A stretch of DNA of 64,000 nucleotides from an uncultured bacterium (GCA_903826405.1 CAIKEH010000011.1:21763-85762); one strand, 5' to 3'. Counted from the stretch's first letter, positions 45,767 to 55,986 are shown. Numbers and translations are program-made. The notes: generated by a model not told the origin, from the letters alone.

Positions 45767-47065
45767 ATGCAGGAATCGATAAACCATATCACTGAATTAC
45801 ACGAGTCTTTACCCGGAGATTCCCTTTCCGATTTCAGTGACCGTGCCTTCAAGGATTTCAACCAACTGGGGATCCCTAAAGCGAAGCATGAAGAATGGAG
45901 ATACGTCAAGGTCAGTAGCCTGTTTCGCAAAGATCTTACATATCCGCTTCACGACTCTGGGCTGACCATCGAGGATCTGCAGGACCATCTCCTGCCGGAT
46001 CATGACCAAGCAACAACGATCTTTTTCATAAATGGCATCTATGCTCCGGCATTATCAATGGTCAACCATGCCCAGGATGAATTGGTGCTTCTCCCCCTTT
46101 CAGTGGCTGCAGCATCCACTGAATACGCAGACAAAGTGAAGTCCACACTTGGCCAAAGCACGCCCTACCATCCCGATGGAATACATGCATTGAATGCCGC
46201 CTTTTCCAGCAAGGGGATTTTCATAGCTGTACCTCCGGGAAAAACATTGGCGAGACCAGTCTACATCTATCAGGTGAGCGACAGCAGGAAAGGATATACC
46301 TTGAGTCAACCACGAACCTTGGTTCATGTAGGCGCCGGGTCGAGCATACATCTTGCCACCACCTATGCCACACTGGGTCATGAAAGTTTCACTAATGAAG
46401 TGACAGAAGTGTTGGTTGAAAAAGACGCCTCGGTATACTACTACAAGATTCAGGATGAGGGAGCAAAAGCCCATCATGTAGGAACAACATCCATCCGCCA
46501 AATTGGAAAATCCCTGACCAATGCCGTTACCATTTCCCTAAGCGGAGGACTGGTGAGGAACAACCTGGACATGATCATGGAGGCCGAATACGGCGAATCC
46601 CATATGTACGGATTATACCTGCTGAACGGCAATACCTTGGTGGACAACCATACCATAGTGGATAACGCAAAACCCCATTGCTTGAGCAATGAATTGTACA
46701 AGGGTATTCTGGACGGTCATTCCACGGGTGTTTTCAATGGAAAGATCTTCGTCAGGAAAGATGCGCAAAAAACCAACGCATACCAGTCCAACAAGAACAT
46801 ACTGCTGGGCGATCATGCAACGGTCAATACCAAACCTCAATTGGAGATATTCGCTGATGATGTGAAATGTTCGCATGGATGTACGGTCGGTCGTCCGGAT
46901 GATGATGCACTTTTCTATCTGCGCTCCAGGGGTATCAGCGAGAAAAATGCAAGATCACTCCTGCTCCATGCCTATGCAGTGGACATTCTGGACAAGATCC
47001 AACTCCCTGCACTAAGGGCCCATGTTGATGAACTGATCTCAGAAAGACTGGAATTCAACTTCTGA
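45767..47065 (+). CDS. sufD: Fe-S cluster assembly protein SufD
   Basis: SufD pairs with SufB in the SufBC2D complex and is thought to help bring in iron. The 432 residues have the N-terminal HEEWRYVKVSSL, FINGIYAPALS, HVGAGSSIHLATTYATLG and the C-terminal QIEIFADDVKCSHG-like QLEIFADDVKCSHGCTVG with DALFYLRSRGIS. The conserved KCSHG is where SufD and SufB meet. It lies between sufC and sufS in the operon with 2 bp to the next gene. Confidence 0.95.
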   Translation: MQESINHITELHESLPGDSLSDFSDRAFKDFNQLGIPKAKHEEWRYVKVSSLFRKDLTYPLHDSGLTIEDLQDHLLPDHDQATTIFFINGIYAPALSMVNHAQDELVLLPLSVAAASTEYADKVKSTLGQSTPYHPDGIHALNAAFSSKGIFIAVPPGKTLARPVYIYQVSDSRKGYTLSQPRTLVHVGAGSSIHLATTYATLGHESFTNEVTEVLVEKDASVYYYKIQDEGAKAHHVGTTSIRQIGKSLTNAVTISLSGGLVRNNLDMIMEAEYGESHMYGLYLLNGNTLVDNHTIVDNAKPHCLSNELYKGILDGHSTGVFNGKIFVRKDAQKTNAYQSNKNILLGDHATVNTKPQLEIFADDVKCSHGCTVGRPDDDALFYLRSRGISEKNARSLLLHAYAVDILDKIQLPALRAHVDELISERLEFNF

Positions 47066-47067
47066 AC

Positions 47068-48306
47068 ATGTCCAAAAACGTGCTTTCGAATATAGATCTA
47101 TCTGCCATCCGGCAGCAATTCCCGATCCTGGATCGACAAGTCAAGGGTAAGCAGCTGGTCTATCTGGACAATGCCGCGACCACACAAAAGCCCAAAGCCG
47201 TCATTGATACACTTACGGATTACTACTCCCGATACAATGCCAACATACATCGTGGTATCCATACTTTGGCGGAAGAGGCCACGATCGCATATGAGTCCAC
47301 CCGGGAAAAGGTACGCGGATTCATCAATGCAAAACACGTGGAAGAGATCATCTTCACCCGCGGAACGACAGAAAGCATCAACCTCGTGGCCAATTCCTGG
47401 GGACGATCACAATTGAAAGAAGGTGATGAGATCATCATCTCCACTCTGGAACATCATTCCAATATCGTGCCCTGGCAACTCATCGCGAAGGAGAAGGGTG
47501 CCAATTTGCGTGTCGTGCCCATCGGTGACAACGGCGAATTCCTTTTCGATGAATACCTTAAGCTGCTTTCGGCTAATACTCGTATGGTGTCCGTCGTGCA
47601 TGCATCCAATGCATTGGGAGTGATCAATCCGGTCAAGCAGATCATCGAAGCCGCCCACCGGATGGGAGCATTGGTCATGGTCGACGGTGCACAGTCGACC
47701 GTTCATTTGGACATCGATGTCCAGGATCTGCAAGCCGACTTCTTCGCTTTCTCAGGCCATAAAGTGTACGGACCCACTGGAGTTGGTGTTTTATATGGGA
47801 AAAAAGAAATTCTGGAATCCATGCCTCCCTTTCAAGGTGGAGGAGAGATGATCCGTGAGGTCAGTTTCAAAGAAACCACTTTCAATGAACTGCCGTATAA
47901 ATTTGAAGCCGGCACTCCTAACATTGCGGATACGATAGCACTGGGATCAGCATTGGATCTAATCACCTCCATAGGCAAGTTGAACATAAGACACCACGAG
48001 GACGAACTACTGGCCTATGCCACGAATGCGCTGCTGTCGATAGAGAGTCTGCGCATCATGGGTAACACTCCAAACAAAGTGAGTGTATGTTCCTTCGTCA
48101 TCGACGGTGTCCACCCCCAGGACATAGGGATATTGCTCGACAATCAGGGCATCGCGGTGAGGACAGGGCACCACTGCACCCAACCCTTGATGGCCCGGCT
48201 GGGGATACCGGGTACGACACGTGCATCTTTCGCCATGTACAATACCTTTGAGGAGATCGATATCCTGATCGCCGGAATACAGAAAGTCATACGAATGATG
48301 AAATGA
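47068..48306 (+). CDS. sufS: Cysteine desulfurase SufS
   Basis: SufS is a PLP enzyme that takes sulfur from cysteine, giving alanine and an enzyme persulfide. The 412 residues have YLDNAATTQKP at the start, the PLP lysine in FSGHKVYGPTG (Lys232), and the catalytic Cys370 in RTGHHCTQPLM, which marks a group II desulfurase. It lies 2 bp after sufD. The sulfur is handed to SufE, encoded next. Confidence 0.96.
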   Translation: MSKNVLSNIDLSAIRQQFPILDRQVKGKQLVYLDNAATTQKPKAVIDTLTDYYSRYNANIHRGIHTLAEEATIAYESTREKVRGFINAKHVEEIIFTRGTTESINLVANSWGRSQLKEGDEIIISTLEHHSNIVPWQLIAKEKGANLRVVPIGDNGEFLFDEYLKLLSANTRMVSVVHASNALGVINPVKQIIEAAHRMGALVMVDGAQSTVHLDIDVQDLQADFFAFSGHKVYGPTGVGVLYGKKEILESMPPFQGGGEMIREVSFKETTFNELPYKFEAGTPNIADTIALGSALDLITSIGKLNIRHHEDELLAYATNALLSIESLRIMGNTPNKVSVCSFVIDGVHPQDIGILLDNQGIAVRTGHHCTQPLMARLGIPGTTRASFAMYNTFEEIDILIAGIQKVIRMMK

Positions 48307-48307
48307 T

Positions 48308-48745
48308 ATGAACGGAAAACCATCCATATCGGTCATAGAATCCGAGATCGTCGATGAATTCGCACTGTTCGATAATTGGGAAGACAAGTATGAATATATC
48401 ATAGACATGGGGAAGAAACTTCCCCTGCTGTCAGATGCGGATAAAAGGCCAGAAAATAAGATCAGGGGATGCCAATCTACGGTCTGGATGGTGTCAGAAT
48501 ACATCGATGGAAGGGTTTGGTTCCAGGCCGACAGCGATGCCGTGATCGTGAAAGGCTTGATCAGCATGCTGATCAGGGTGCTATCAGGTCAAACTGCAAC
48601 CGAGATCATTGAAGCGGACATGCGCTTCATCGACAAGATCGGAATGAGCACCCATCTGGCACAGACCCGCTCCAATGGACTGCGCAGCATGATCAAACAG
48701 ATGAAGCTAGACGCAATGGCCTGGCAAGCTAAAACGACGAAATGA
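48308..48745 (+). CDS. sufE: Sulfur acceptor protein SufE
   Basis: SufE receives persulfide sulfur from SufS and passes it to SufB. The 145 residues have LFDNWEDKYEYIIDMGKKLP, NKIRGCQSTVWM with the acceptor Cys55, and IIEADMRFIDKIGMSTHLAQTRSNGLRSMI, the family tail. It starts 1 bp after the sufS stop. Its short spacing and order are typical of the suf operon in this phylum. Confidence 0.94.
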   Translation: MNGKPSISVIESEIVDEFALFDNWEDKYEYIIDMGKKLPLLSDADKRPENKIRGCQSTVWMVSEYIDGRVWFQADSDAVIVKGLISMLIRVLSGQTATEIIEADMRFIDKIGMSTHLAQTRSNGLRSMIKQMKLDAMAWQAKTTK

Positions 48746-48820
48746 TATTTCATGGAAAGGGGCAGATACCATGGAACATCATAAAATCCCGATTCATTAA
48801 GCCCATATTTGTAGAAGAAA

Positions 48821-49132
48821 ATGACCGAACAAGAACAAAAAGAAAAAGTGATCGAACGGATCCAGGAGATCTTCGATCCTGAGATCCCGGTGAACATTTG
48901 GGACCTTGGATTGATCTACGAGGTCAATGTCCTGCCCATAAATAATGTTCAGGTGGTGATGACCCTTACCGCGCCCAGCTGTCCAGCTGCACAAACCCTT
49001 CCCCATGATGTGGACAAAAAGATACACGAACTGGATTGGGTGAATGATGTTCACGTGGAGGTGACCTGGACTCCTGCATGGAACAAGGACATGATGTCCG
49101 AGGTCGCCAAACTTGAATTGGGTTTTCTATAA
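48821..49132 (+). CDS. DUF59/MIP18 family Fe-S assembly factor (SufT-like)
   Basis: A 103-residue MIP18/DUF59 protein with IFDPEIPVNIWDLGLIYEV, TLTAPSCPAA (the conserved Cys) and VEVTWTPAWNKDMMSEVAK. Relatives (SufT, PaaD) help in maturing Fe-S proteins, particularly under high demand. It follows sufE after 75 bp on the same strand. CATATTTG at 48804-48811, 9 bp before the ATG, is close to the Bacteroidota -7 consensus, so it may have an internal promoter. Confidence 0.9.
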   Translation: MTEQEQKEKVIERIQEIFDPEIPVNIWDLGLIYEVNVLPINNVQVVMTLTAPSCPAAQTLPHDVDKKIHELDWVNDVHVEVTWTPAWNKDMMSEVAKLELGFL

Positions 49133-49206
49133 TTTTCAATCTTGCGAAAGCCACATCTTTACGACGATTTCAGGACCGAGTATACACCACAGGGGAATGA
49201 CGATGA

Positions 49207-51600
49207 TCATTTCACTGGCAAGAGAATCATTTTACCGGCAGAAGCACTGTCCACTTTTTGCCTGGAATAATAAGCCGGAAAGTATTGATCAGTGGCCCAA
49301 AGGGAGAAAAGGTTGCCATAGTAGGGACTTCCCGGATCACCTGACTGCCCCGGAGTATTGATCATGAGTGCCTTATCCCAATCACCTGTGTCCACGAGAA
49401 ACCGAAAACTGGCACCACTCATCTGGTTATCGCTGCTCCCTGTGGAACCCGGAGTATAGGCATTTCCTCCTCTTGGCAGTGGACCTAGATTCAATTTCTT
49501 TTTCAGATCAGCATCCACGACGTTATTCAATTGATGTTCCAACGTGACATGCTTGTACCGCTCCTGGCCATAGGTCCACCCAGCTATTGAGTTGCCAAAT
49601 CGTTTTACCATGGTGGAAACGGCATCTTTGAAACTCTCCCGTACGAATTCTTTCATCTCTTCCTGTGGCATGAACTTCGTCAATCGCTCTATGACCTTGA
49701 ATAGCTGCATTCCGATCAACCCTTTTATTGGATCAGGTACGAATTGCCGGTTGGCCCGCGATAAAATCTCCTTCTCCCATTGATTGTAAATGCCAGCAGG
49801 TATGCTACCCTTATCCAAAATGAGATTCCATGTCAACAGGGAATCTTTTGCCAGTGAGGTGAGCGTGTCCTGGAAATCCACCCACACCAGCAATGGAACT
49901 AATTTCCTTGCGGCCATAGAGAAATAATCGGTCTGCAATGCCTTCATATCCTCCATCGTGATCTTGCTACCGACTCCCAAAACCTCATTGATCCGGTCTC
50001 CCCGAAAAGGATCGGACCAGGTATATCCGATGGCGTCCCATCGGGTGTAATTTCCAGGGGTTACATTCTGATTGGCAGTGGCAAAAAATCCTTTTGCCGG
50101 ATTATATACATGCGGCCTGTCCTTGATGGGGAGGTAGCCCGCCCATTCATAACGTCCATCACCAGGAACAGGAACCAATCCGGAAAAATTTTTACGTATC
50201 GGAGTTATCCCCACTGCCTGCCAGCCGATGTTTCCTTTACGATCGGCCCAGATCATATTCTCTCCAGGGATATGGCTGTATGAACAGGCAGTGCGGAATT
50301 CATCCCATGTCCTGGCTTGATCGATTCGTAAAGATGCCAGATAGGGTGCCCCGCCGGGTTCAAGCCAGGCACATCGGACTGCATACGCCTTATGATTCAG
50401 CGTATCCGTGAACGTTACAGGACCATGAAGGGTATACTGCATTGTCACCACGGTATCTTTTGCATCTCTTATCCTGATCGTTTCACGGACAGATCCCATC
50501 TTTAGCCACTGTCCCTTATATCGATAACTATCCGGATGATCAGGATCGGTATCATAGACGTATAAGTCTTCGCCATCTGTTTCGAAGATGGTGAGCCCCC
50601 ATGCGCCATACTCATTATGACCAATGGAAACTCCGGGGATCTCCGGTTCTCCCCCACCTATGACATTCCAACCAGGAGCCATAAGATGTACGATGTAACG
50701 CAGTGATGGAACCGCGATTTTCCTATGCGGATCGTTAGCCAACAAGGTATGCCCGGTTGAAGTTCTTTTACCACTGATGACCCAATTATTACTCCCTTCC
50801 TGATCGGCTCTCCCGATCAGGTTAGCCGGATCGGAATCAGGATTCAGGCGATTGAGCACCGCATCTTTATCTATTGCTGTTCTGTCCAGATCAGCTGCAA
50901 CAAAAGTGATGTCTTTTCTATACGCATTGTAAAGTCGAAGGATATCCTTACTCAGCAGCTCGCTACGAATACTACTGTCCAATTCGATATTCGGATCCTG
51001 AGGATGGAACCACGATATCTCCTTCACTTTTTTGGAACCGACGGCTGCAACGGCACGACCCATATCCAATTCCACAGGCATATTGCCTAACAGGCCCTGA
51101 TGTCGGGAAATGACCACTTCAGGCGTCCAATTTTCGGGAAGAATATGCAGGAGTCGGAATTCAACAGGCAATTTATCCGGAGAATTCAAAACCTCTCCGA
51201 TATATGCATTCACTCCCTCCACGTAGGAACGAATGATCATTGCTCCCTGTGGATGATAATGATTCAGTTCCTTCTCCATATCACCCCTGAAACGAAACAA
51301 TCTTGTACCGATATCCCTGCTCAATTCACGAATGCCCAACATTTCAGCAACCGTTCCCGTAGCTTGCCTTCGCCAAACTTCAAACTGAAAAAGCCTGTCC
51401 CTTGCCGCACAATAGCCTTGAGCAAAAAAGAGGTCATGCGTATTTCCTGCATAAATATGATTGACACCCCACTTATCTCTAACCACTTCAACCCGAGAAA
51501 TAAGCCCCTTTACCGATAACTGATCCGCCTTCTGGCAAAAAACCTTACTGAAAGGGCTTAATGAAATGAATATCAGGGAAAAGAAAAGTAGCGATCGCAT
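49207..51600 (-). CDS. Penicillin acylase family protein (Ntn-hydrolase)
   Basis: A 797-residue exported Ntn-hydrolase. The signal peptide (about residues 1-22) precedes an A-chain (VRDKWGVNHIYAGNTHDLFFAQGYCAARDRLFQ is the family opening), and the B-chain begins with the nucleophile Ser270 in DQEGSNNWVIS. Autocatalytic cleavage before Ser270 is expected. FGxQ-like elements, such as NDPHRKIAVPSL, and the C-terminal SGQSGDPGSPYYGNLF-like GQSGDPGSPYYGNLF are all consistent. Substrates in relatives range from penicillin G to acyl-homoserine lactones and acyl-amino acids; none can be assigned here. It is convergent with the DUF59 gene. Confidence 0.92.
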   Translation of the reverse strand: MRSLLFFSLIFISLSPFSKVFCQKADQLSVKGLISRVEVVRDKWGVNHIYAGNTHDLFFAQGYCAARDRLFQFEVWRRQATGTVAEMLGIRELSRDIGTRLFRFRGDMEKELNHYHPQGAMIIRSYVEGVNAYIGEVLNSPDKLPVEFRLLHILPENWTPEVVISRHQGLLGNMPVELDMGRAVAAVGSKKVKEISWFHPQDPNIELDSSIRSELLSKDILRLYNAYRKDITFVAADLDRTAIDKDAVLNRLNPDSDPANLIGRADQEGSNNWVISGKRTSTGHTLLANDPHRKIAVPSLRYIVHLMAPGWNVIGGGEPEIPGVSIGHNEYGAWGLTIFETDGEDLYVYDTDPDHPDSYRYKGQWLKMGSVRETIRIRDAKDTVVTMQYTLHGPVTFTDTLNHKAYAVRCAWLEPGGAPYLASLRIDQARTWDEFRTACSYSHIPGENMIWADRKGNIGWQAVGITPIRKNFSGLVPVPGDGRYEWAGYLPIKDRPHVYNPAKGFFATANQNVTPGNYTRWDAIGYTWSDPFRGDRINEVLGVGSKITMEDMKALQTDYFSMAARKLVPLLVWVDFQDTLTSLAKDSLLTWNLILDKGSIPAGIYNQWEKEILSRANRQFVPDPIKGLIGMQLFKVIERLTKFMPQEEMKEFVRESFKDAVSTMVKRFGNSIAGWTYGQERYKHVTLEHQLNNVVDADLKKKLNLGPLPRGGNAYTPGSTGSSDNQMSGASFRFLVDTGDWDKALMINTPGQSGDPGSPYYGNLFSLWATDQYFPAYYSRQKVDSASAGKMILLPVK

Positions 51601-52395
51601 TTCAGGGGTTTATTTCAAGGTAAGTATAAGAAACCAGGATTAAGCCTTCCATTAAAAAACCACACTAAACTGATTACCAATTAAAAACCGCCAATCAGAT
51701 CAATTTTATCGGCGAATGGATAATTTAATCGGTTTTTTGGATTAATTAAACCTTATATCCGAATACTACTGAACAATGCCTTAAAAGTCGGTAATTAACC
51801 TACATTCACAGGGTCGGAAGATAAATTCCATGTCTGTCACCGATAAGTACCGATCCCCCTCGAAAATCCTTCCTTCCACATCTCTGTGATCTTGCCTCCA
51901 TCTCCATGAAAAGATTTCATGAACACGTGTTCATTGATACCTGAACATCTTGGCATTTCCTGAAAAGCCCCATATGACATTCCGAACTCTCTTGAATGAA
52001 TTATCCTAATCGAAAAGCTAAAGGTCACCATGAGGTGGCCTTTTTTGTTTCTCGTTACTGGTGTAAGCGGGATCAAATAGATATTTGGGAAATCAAAAGA
52101 ATCAGTCTGCATGTGTATCACAAGCCGCGTCAGTAAAGGTGAAGATCAGGAGTTCTTAAATATTCCCCTTCCCGGCAGAAATATAAATTTGCAGATACTA
52201 CCTTTTACTTAAAAAAGGCAAAATAACCAGCTTGACCATACAAAATTTGCCGGCACTCAAAACGAATACCATTCGACCAAAAGCAAATGCTACACCAGTG
52301 AGATTTCAATTGTCTTCATACGCACTTGAAATAACTGTTAGGCATAATTGATATATTTACCCGTCACCAACAGCAAATATCATGCTTGAACAAAT
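51601..52395. other. Gene-free stretch with an orphan terminator
   Basis: No convincing coding sequence lies in this 795-bp gap. AT-rich DNA at 51650-51830 is followed by a Rho-independent terminator at 52020-52048 that belongs to no visible gene on the plus strand. Short plus-strand frames before it (19 codons from the ATG at 51829, for example) are unconvincing. A minor A/T hairpin lies near 52200-52218. The 3' part presumably holds the promoter for the PAP2 gene. Confidence 0.5.
52020..52048 (+). terminator. Orphan Rho-independent terminator
   Basis: The 9-bp stem AAGGTCACC/GGTGGCCTT (one G-U pair, 4-nt loop) is followed by a T run. No gene on the plus strand ends just before it, which suggests a small RNA or a decayed gene upstream. 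Confidence 0.75.
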
Positions 52396-53190
52396 ATGTC
52401 CGCCCCATTGAGACCGATTCGTATGATACTGATCGCACTGATCGCATTCCTGCATGGATCAGCCCAACAAGAATTTTCCAAAGATTCTCTGTTTGGACTG
52501 GGCAAAAAACCATCCGATCTCGCTATCGGAAAATTTCCCTGGAAAGGAATGGTCGTACCCGCCGCACTCACTGGCTATGGCATTATCGCCATCCGATCAA
52601 AGCCTCTTTGGAATTTAAACGATCAGATCCAGGATGAGTTATGGAACAATCGTCCACATGATCTGAACCATATGGACGACTATTTGAGATTCGTTCCTGC
52701 CCTCGCTGTATATGGCCTCAATATGGCAGGAGTAAAAGGGAAGCATGATCTCAAGGACAGGACGATGATCCTGGCCATTTCAACAGCGGTCATGGGAGGT
52801 ACGGTGTTCACGCTGAAACATGTGGTTAAGGAAAGATCTCCAACAAACAGGGACAGTCTGGCTTACCATTCCTTCCCATCAGGACATACTGCGGAAGCTT
52901 TTATGACCGCGGAATTCCTCTGGCAGGAATATCACGAAAGATCACCCTGGTATGGTATCGCCGGTTATGCTTGTGCCATTGCAACGGGATATCTCAGACT
53001 CTACAATAACCAGCATTGGTTCAGTGATGTCGTCGCCGGAGCAGGGATCGGAATTGCCTCGACGAAATTCGCGTATTGGCTTTACCCGAAGATCAAAAGG
53101 GCATTTTCCAAAGACAAGTCCATGAATAGCATGGTTCTTCCCTATTACAGAATCGGAGAAGCAGGACTTCACTGGGTCAGCCGATTGTGA
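52396..53190 (+). CDS. PAP2 family phosphatase
   Basis: A 264-residue protein with a signal or anchor (residues 10-22) and a type 2 phosphatidic-acid phosphatase domain: KHVVKERSPTNRDS (motif KX6RP), FPSGHTAEAF (motif PSGH) and LRLYNNQHWFSDVVAGAGIG (motif SRX5HX3D). Relatives dephosphorylate undecaprenyl pyrophosphate, phosphatidate or lipid A. Helices near 160-210 suggest membrane attachment. TATATTTA some 40 bp before the ATG resembles a -7 element. It converges with the GH30 gene, 9 bp apart. Confidence 0.9.
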   Translation: MSAPLRPIRMILIALIAFLHGSAQQEFSKDSLFGLGKKPSDLAIGKFPWKGMVVPAALTGYGIIAIRSKPLWNLNDQIQDELWNNRPHDLNHMDDYLRFVPALAVYGLNMAGVKGKHDLKDRTMILAISTAVMGGTVFTLKHVVKERSPTNRDSLAYHSFPSGHTAEAFMTAEFLWQEYHERSPWYGIAGYACAIATGYLRLYNNQHWFSDVVAGAGIGIASTKFAYWLYPKIKRAFSKDKSMNSMVLPYYRIGEAGLHWVSRL

Positions 53191-53199
53191 TGCACCTTG

Positions 53200-54663
53200 C
53201 TACCAGACGAATGTGCCCACTGTTGCAGGAGGCATGGACATCACCGCTTTTCGTCCAGCGAAAACAATATTGAAATTGACCGACGTCCCATCTTCGTTGA
53301 GTACGATCAAAACCTTTTTTCCCACAGGAGTCAGGAAAGCAACGGTGGAAAGTGAACCCGAATTCGTGCTGGCGATACGAACAGAGCCGGGTGGGATGAA
53401 TGTGGATGCGTGTGCGATGATGTAATAAGAAACATTCCGGGTCACTACTGATCCATTGATCGTAAGGGCGCCCATACATTCGGTACATCCACCCGCAGTA
53501 TGCGGCCCAAAAAGCGGATCATTGGCCATATTCCATTCCAATGCATTCCTGCTCCAATTCCTCAAGGAGCCTATGATGACATTTTTGATATGCCATTTCA
53601 GATCCCCATCAAAACTTCCTTTTGAGCCTGTCCACTGCTCGGTGAAATAAAGATTCTTATCCGGAAACAAGTCGTGCAAACCGGACAACACGCTGATATC
53701 ACCAGCATATAGATGGAAAGCGGAACCATCCACGAATTCACGGGCAGACGCATCGTTCAGGATATTCATTGGATATGCCGGCACATCACAGTTATGGTCC
53801 CAAACGATGATCCGTGTCTTGATTCCTGCTGATTTCAACTCAGGACCCAGGGCGGTCTTGATAAAATCCCTTTGCTCATCCGAGGTCATGCTCAGACTCG
53901 GTGTATTATTCGGATTGAGCGGTTCGTTCTGAGGTGTGATGGCGTCGATGGTGATCCCTTCTACGGCCATTTCCTGAATATACCGAACGAAATAGCGGGA
54001 ATAGACACTATAAAATTCAGGCTTGAGGCTTCCACCCTTGAAACTGCCATTATCCTTCATCCAGGTCGGAGGACTCCAGGGTGAACCGAGGATACGGATC
54101 CCGGGATTGATGGACAGGATCTTTCTGAGCAAAGGTATCATTCCGTTACCTCCCGATCGATCTGGATCCAGGCTGAATTGAGTGAGATTAGTGTCTAAAG
54201 TTCCAGGGGCGATATCGTCATAAGTATACGGATGATCACTGAGGTCCGAAGCTCCGATACTGACTCTGAGGTAACTCACACCAATACCAGCAGGGCTAGG
54301 AGAAAAAAGTTCCTGAAGCAGGGCTTCACGAGAAGATGCATCCATGTGATTGATCAATTGCGCACTTCCCCCGGTAAGGGTATATCCGAATCCATCAATG
54401 GATTGGTATGTTGTCGTGGAATCCACCAAAATGTTGGTGTAACTGTTGCTTGCATCGGTGAAATAAATGCCAGCAGGATGGCTTTCAAGTAACGCACTAT
54501 GGTCCCCGCGTGTCAGCCAATAATCCACTGGAATTCCCTTGGTAGCAGGTGGTAGCGGCGGTTCTGGCGGAACCACCGGGCTCAAACTCTTGGAACAGGC
54601 TGCAAAAAGATGCAAGAAAACCATCATCCAAAAGAACCTGTAAATGTTGAAAATCAAGCGCAT
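53200..54663 (-). CDS. Glycoside hydrolase family 30 lipoprotein
   Basis: A 487-residue predicted lipoprotein (signal ending FAAC, Cys23), followed by a Pro-rich linker and a GH30 (beta/alpha)8 barrel. The acid/base Glu247 is in AITPQNEP, and the nucleophile Glu342 is in LYFTEQWTG. QSIDGFGYTLTGGSA and SPWSPPTWMKD are also GH30 marks. The C-terminal part is a beta-sandwich. Family members act on glucosylceramide, beta-1,6-glucan or xylan; which of these is meant cannot be said. Lipid anchoring suggests surface polysaccharide digestion. No SusC/SusD pair is near. Confidence 0.93.
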   Translation of the reverse strand: MRLIFNIYRFFWMMVFLHLFAACSKSLSPVVPPEPPLPPATKGIPVDYWLTRGDHSALLESHPAGIYFTDASNSYTNILVDSTTTYQSIDGFGYTLTGGSAQLINHMDASSREALLQELFSPSPAGIGVSYLRVSIGASDLSDHPYTYDDIAPGTLDTNLTQFSLDPDRSGGNGMIPLLRKILSINPGIRILGSPWSPPTWMKDNGSFKGGSLKPEFYSVYSRYFVRYIQEMAVEGITIDAITPQNEPLNPNNTPSLSMTSDEQRDFIKTALGPELKSAGIKTRIIVWDHNCDVPAYPMNILNDASAREFVDGSAFHLYAGDISVLSGLHDLFPDKNLYFTEQWTGSKGSFDGDLKWHIKNVIIGSLRNWSRNALEWNMANDPLFGPHTAGGCTECMGALTINGSVVTRNVSYYIIAHASTFIPPGSVRIASTNSGSLSTVAFLTPVGKKVLIVLNEDGTSVNFNIVFAGRKAVMSMPPATVGTFVW

Positions 54664-54915
54664 GAATTAAAGGTACTGAAGTGCATCCTAAATGCAGACC
54701 AATTCTAAAACTGTAAAAAGAAGTTGACGATTATATGCATCTACTTTTGGATTAACCTAAATGAGCTATTTGCTGAATCTTGTTAATAAAGTACCTTAAA
54801 TTCTAATCCGTAACCCCTTAGCATCCTGATAGCTTTTCTCATCCAAGACCAGCTTACCGCTTGAAGCACGGCCAAATAATTGAAAAACCTTAATCAACAA
54901 CCAAATACACCTGTC

Positions 54916-55932
54916 ATGAAAAAACGAATTATTCAAGCTCTTCTTTTCATGGGACTTTTCAGCTCGTGCCAAAAGGAAGATATCTCTTTAAAAAATAGTG
55001 CTGCCAAAAAGCAGTTCGACAACCCTGAATTAGCTTCAGCGGTGAATGCAGCAGCAAAGACGGTTTATATAACGGGAGACATCACTCAAAATACGGTCTT
55101 CAGCAAAAAGAACAATTATGTGATCTCCAAGGAAGTACATGTGCTGGACGGTGTGACTCTGACCATTGAGAACAACACCAACATACTCATACAGAATGGC
55201 ATACAGCCCATGAGAATGCTTGATCGTGCGGCACTCATCTTTAATACAGGCTCCCGGATGCTTGCAGAAACGGTTTATTTTTATGCCTGCAAGGAAAACG
55301 GCACAGTGGAGACCCTCGCCAATAACGGAGGAGTTTGGTTCTTGGGTGCCACTCCCGCTGAAAAAGATGGTGTGACCACTCCTACCACGGCAGCAACACA
55401 TTCCTCAGAATTCAAAGCCATCGCCATCTATGCATATTATTTGGGAAATCCCGACCCTAACGACTTGGGGCTTGATGATAATTCAGCTGATGATCTAGAT
55501 GGAGTTTCGGTTTTGGGCTTGTCCCATTCAAGCTGGAATGTACATGCCGTAACCAGCCAGTATTCTGGTGATGATGGATTTGATGTAAGCAACTCAGACA
55601 TAACCCTTCAATCCCTCGACATACAGAATCCGATCGAAGATGCCATTAATAACACCAGTTCCAGTATAAAGATCGATAAGAGTCTTCAGATCAAGATGTT
55701 GGATAAAAAAATCTTCGATCGTGATCTTTTCGACCTCGAAGTGGATGACGGACCAGCAGAAGTCATCATGCGGAAAACATGTGCCGTGGATGTTTTCGGT
55801 TATTTCGGTGATCAGGTCATTTTTGAATCAGAAGACATGCCGCCTTTTGATCCATGTGATTGCGTCATATATAAATGGAAAGGCACATTGAAGAAAGGCC
55901 CTGCAAGAGTACATTCCATCACAGGGGATTAA
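54916..55932 (+). CDS. Lipoprotein of unknown function, beta-helix-like
   Basis: A 338-residue predicted lipoprotein (signal ending LFSSC, Cys18). The middle has repeated short beta strands with Asn/Gly turns (ITGDITQNTVFSKKNNYVIS, LTIENNTNILIQNG, ITLQSLDIQN), suggesting a right-handed parallel beta-helix such as a surface adhesin or polysaccharide-binding protein. A Cys pair, CDC, occurs near the C-terminus. The family is not identified. The frame opens at an earlier ATG (54880), but ATG 54916 gives the lipoprotein signal. A hairpin terminator follows. Confidence 0.7.
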   Translation: MKKRIIQALLFMGLFSSCQKEDISLKNSAAKKQFDNPELASAVNAAAKTVYITGDITQNTVFSKKNNYVISKEVHVLDGVTLTIENNTNILIQNGIQPMRMLDRAALIFNTGSRMLAETVYFYACKENGTVETLANNGGVWFLGATPAEKDGVTTPTTAATHSSEFKAIAIYAYYLGNPDPNDLGLDDNSADDLDGVSVLGLSHSSWNVHAVTSQYSGDDGFDVSNSDITLQSLDIQNPIEDAINNTSSSIKIDKSLQIKMLDKKIFDRDLFDLEVDDGPAEVIMRKTCAVDVFGYFGDQVIFESEDMPPFDPCDCVIYKWKGTLKKGPARVHSITGD

Positions 55933-55986
55933 CTCAACATAAAATCCATATCGGCCGGTATTATCTGCACAATCAACCGTCTTATA

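Noticed and set aside
51837..52121. Minus-strand frame of 94 codons in the 51.6-52.4 kb gap
   Set aside because: It spans the plus-strand terminator, has no motif, and its composition is not that of a protein. Kept only as part of the gap description.
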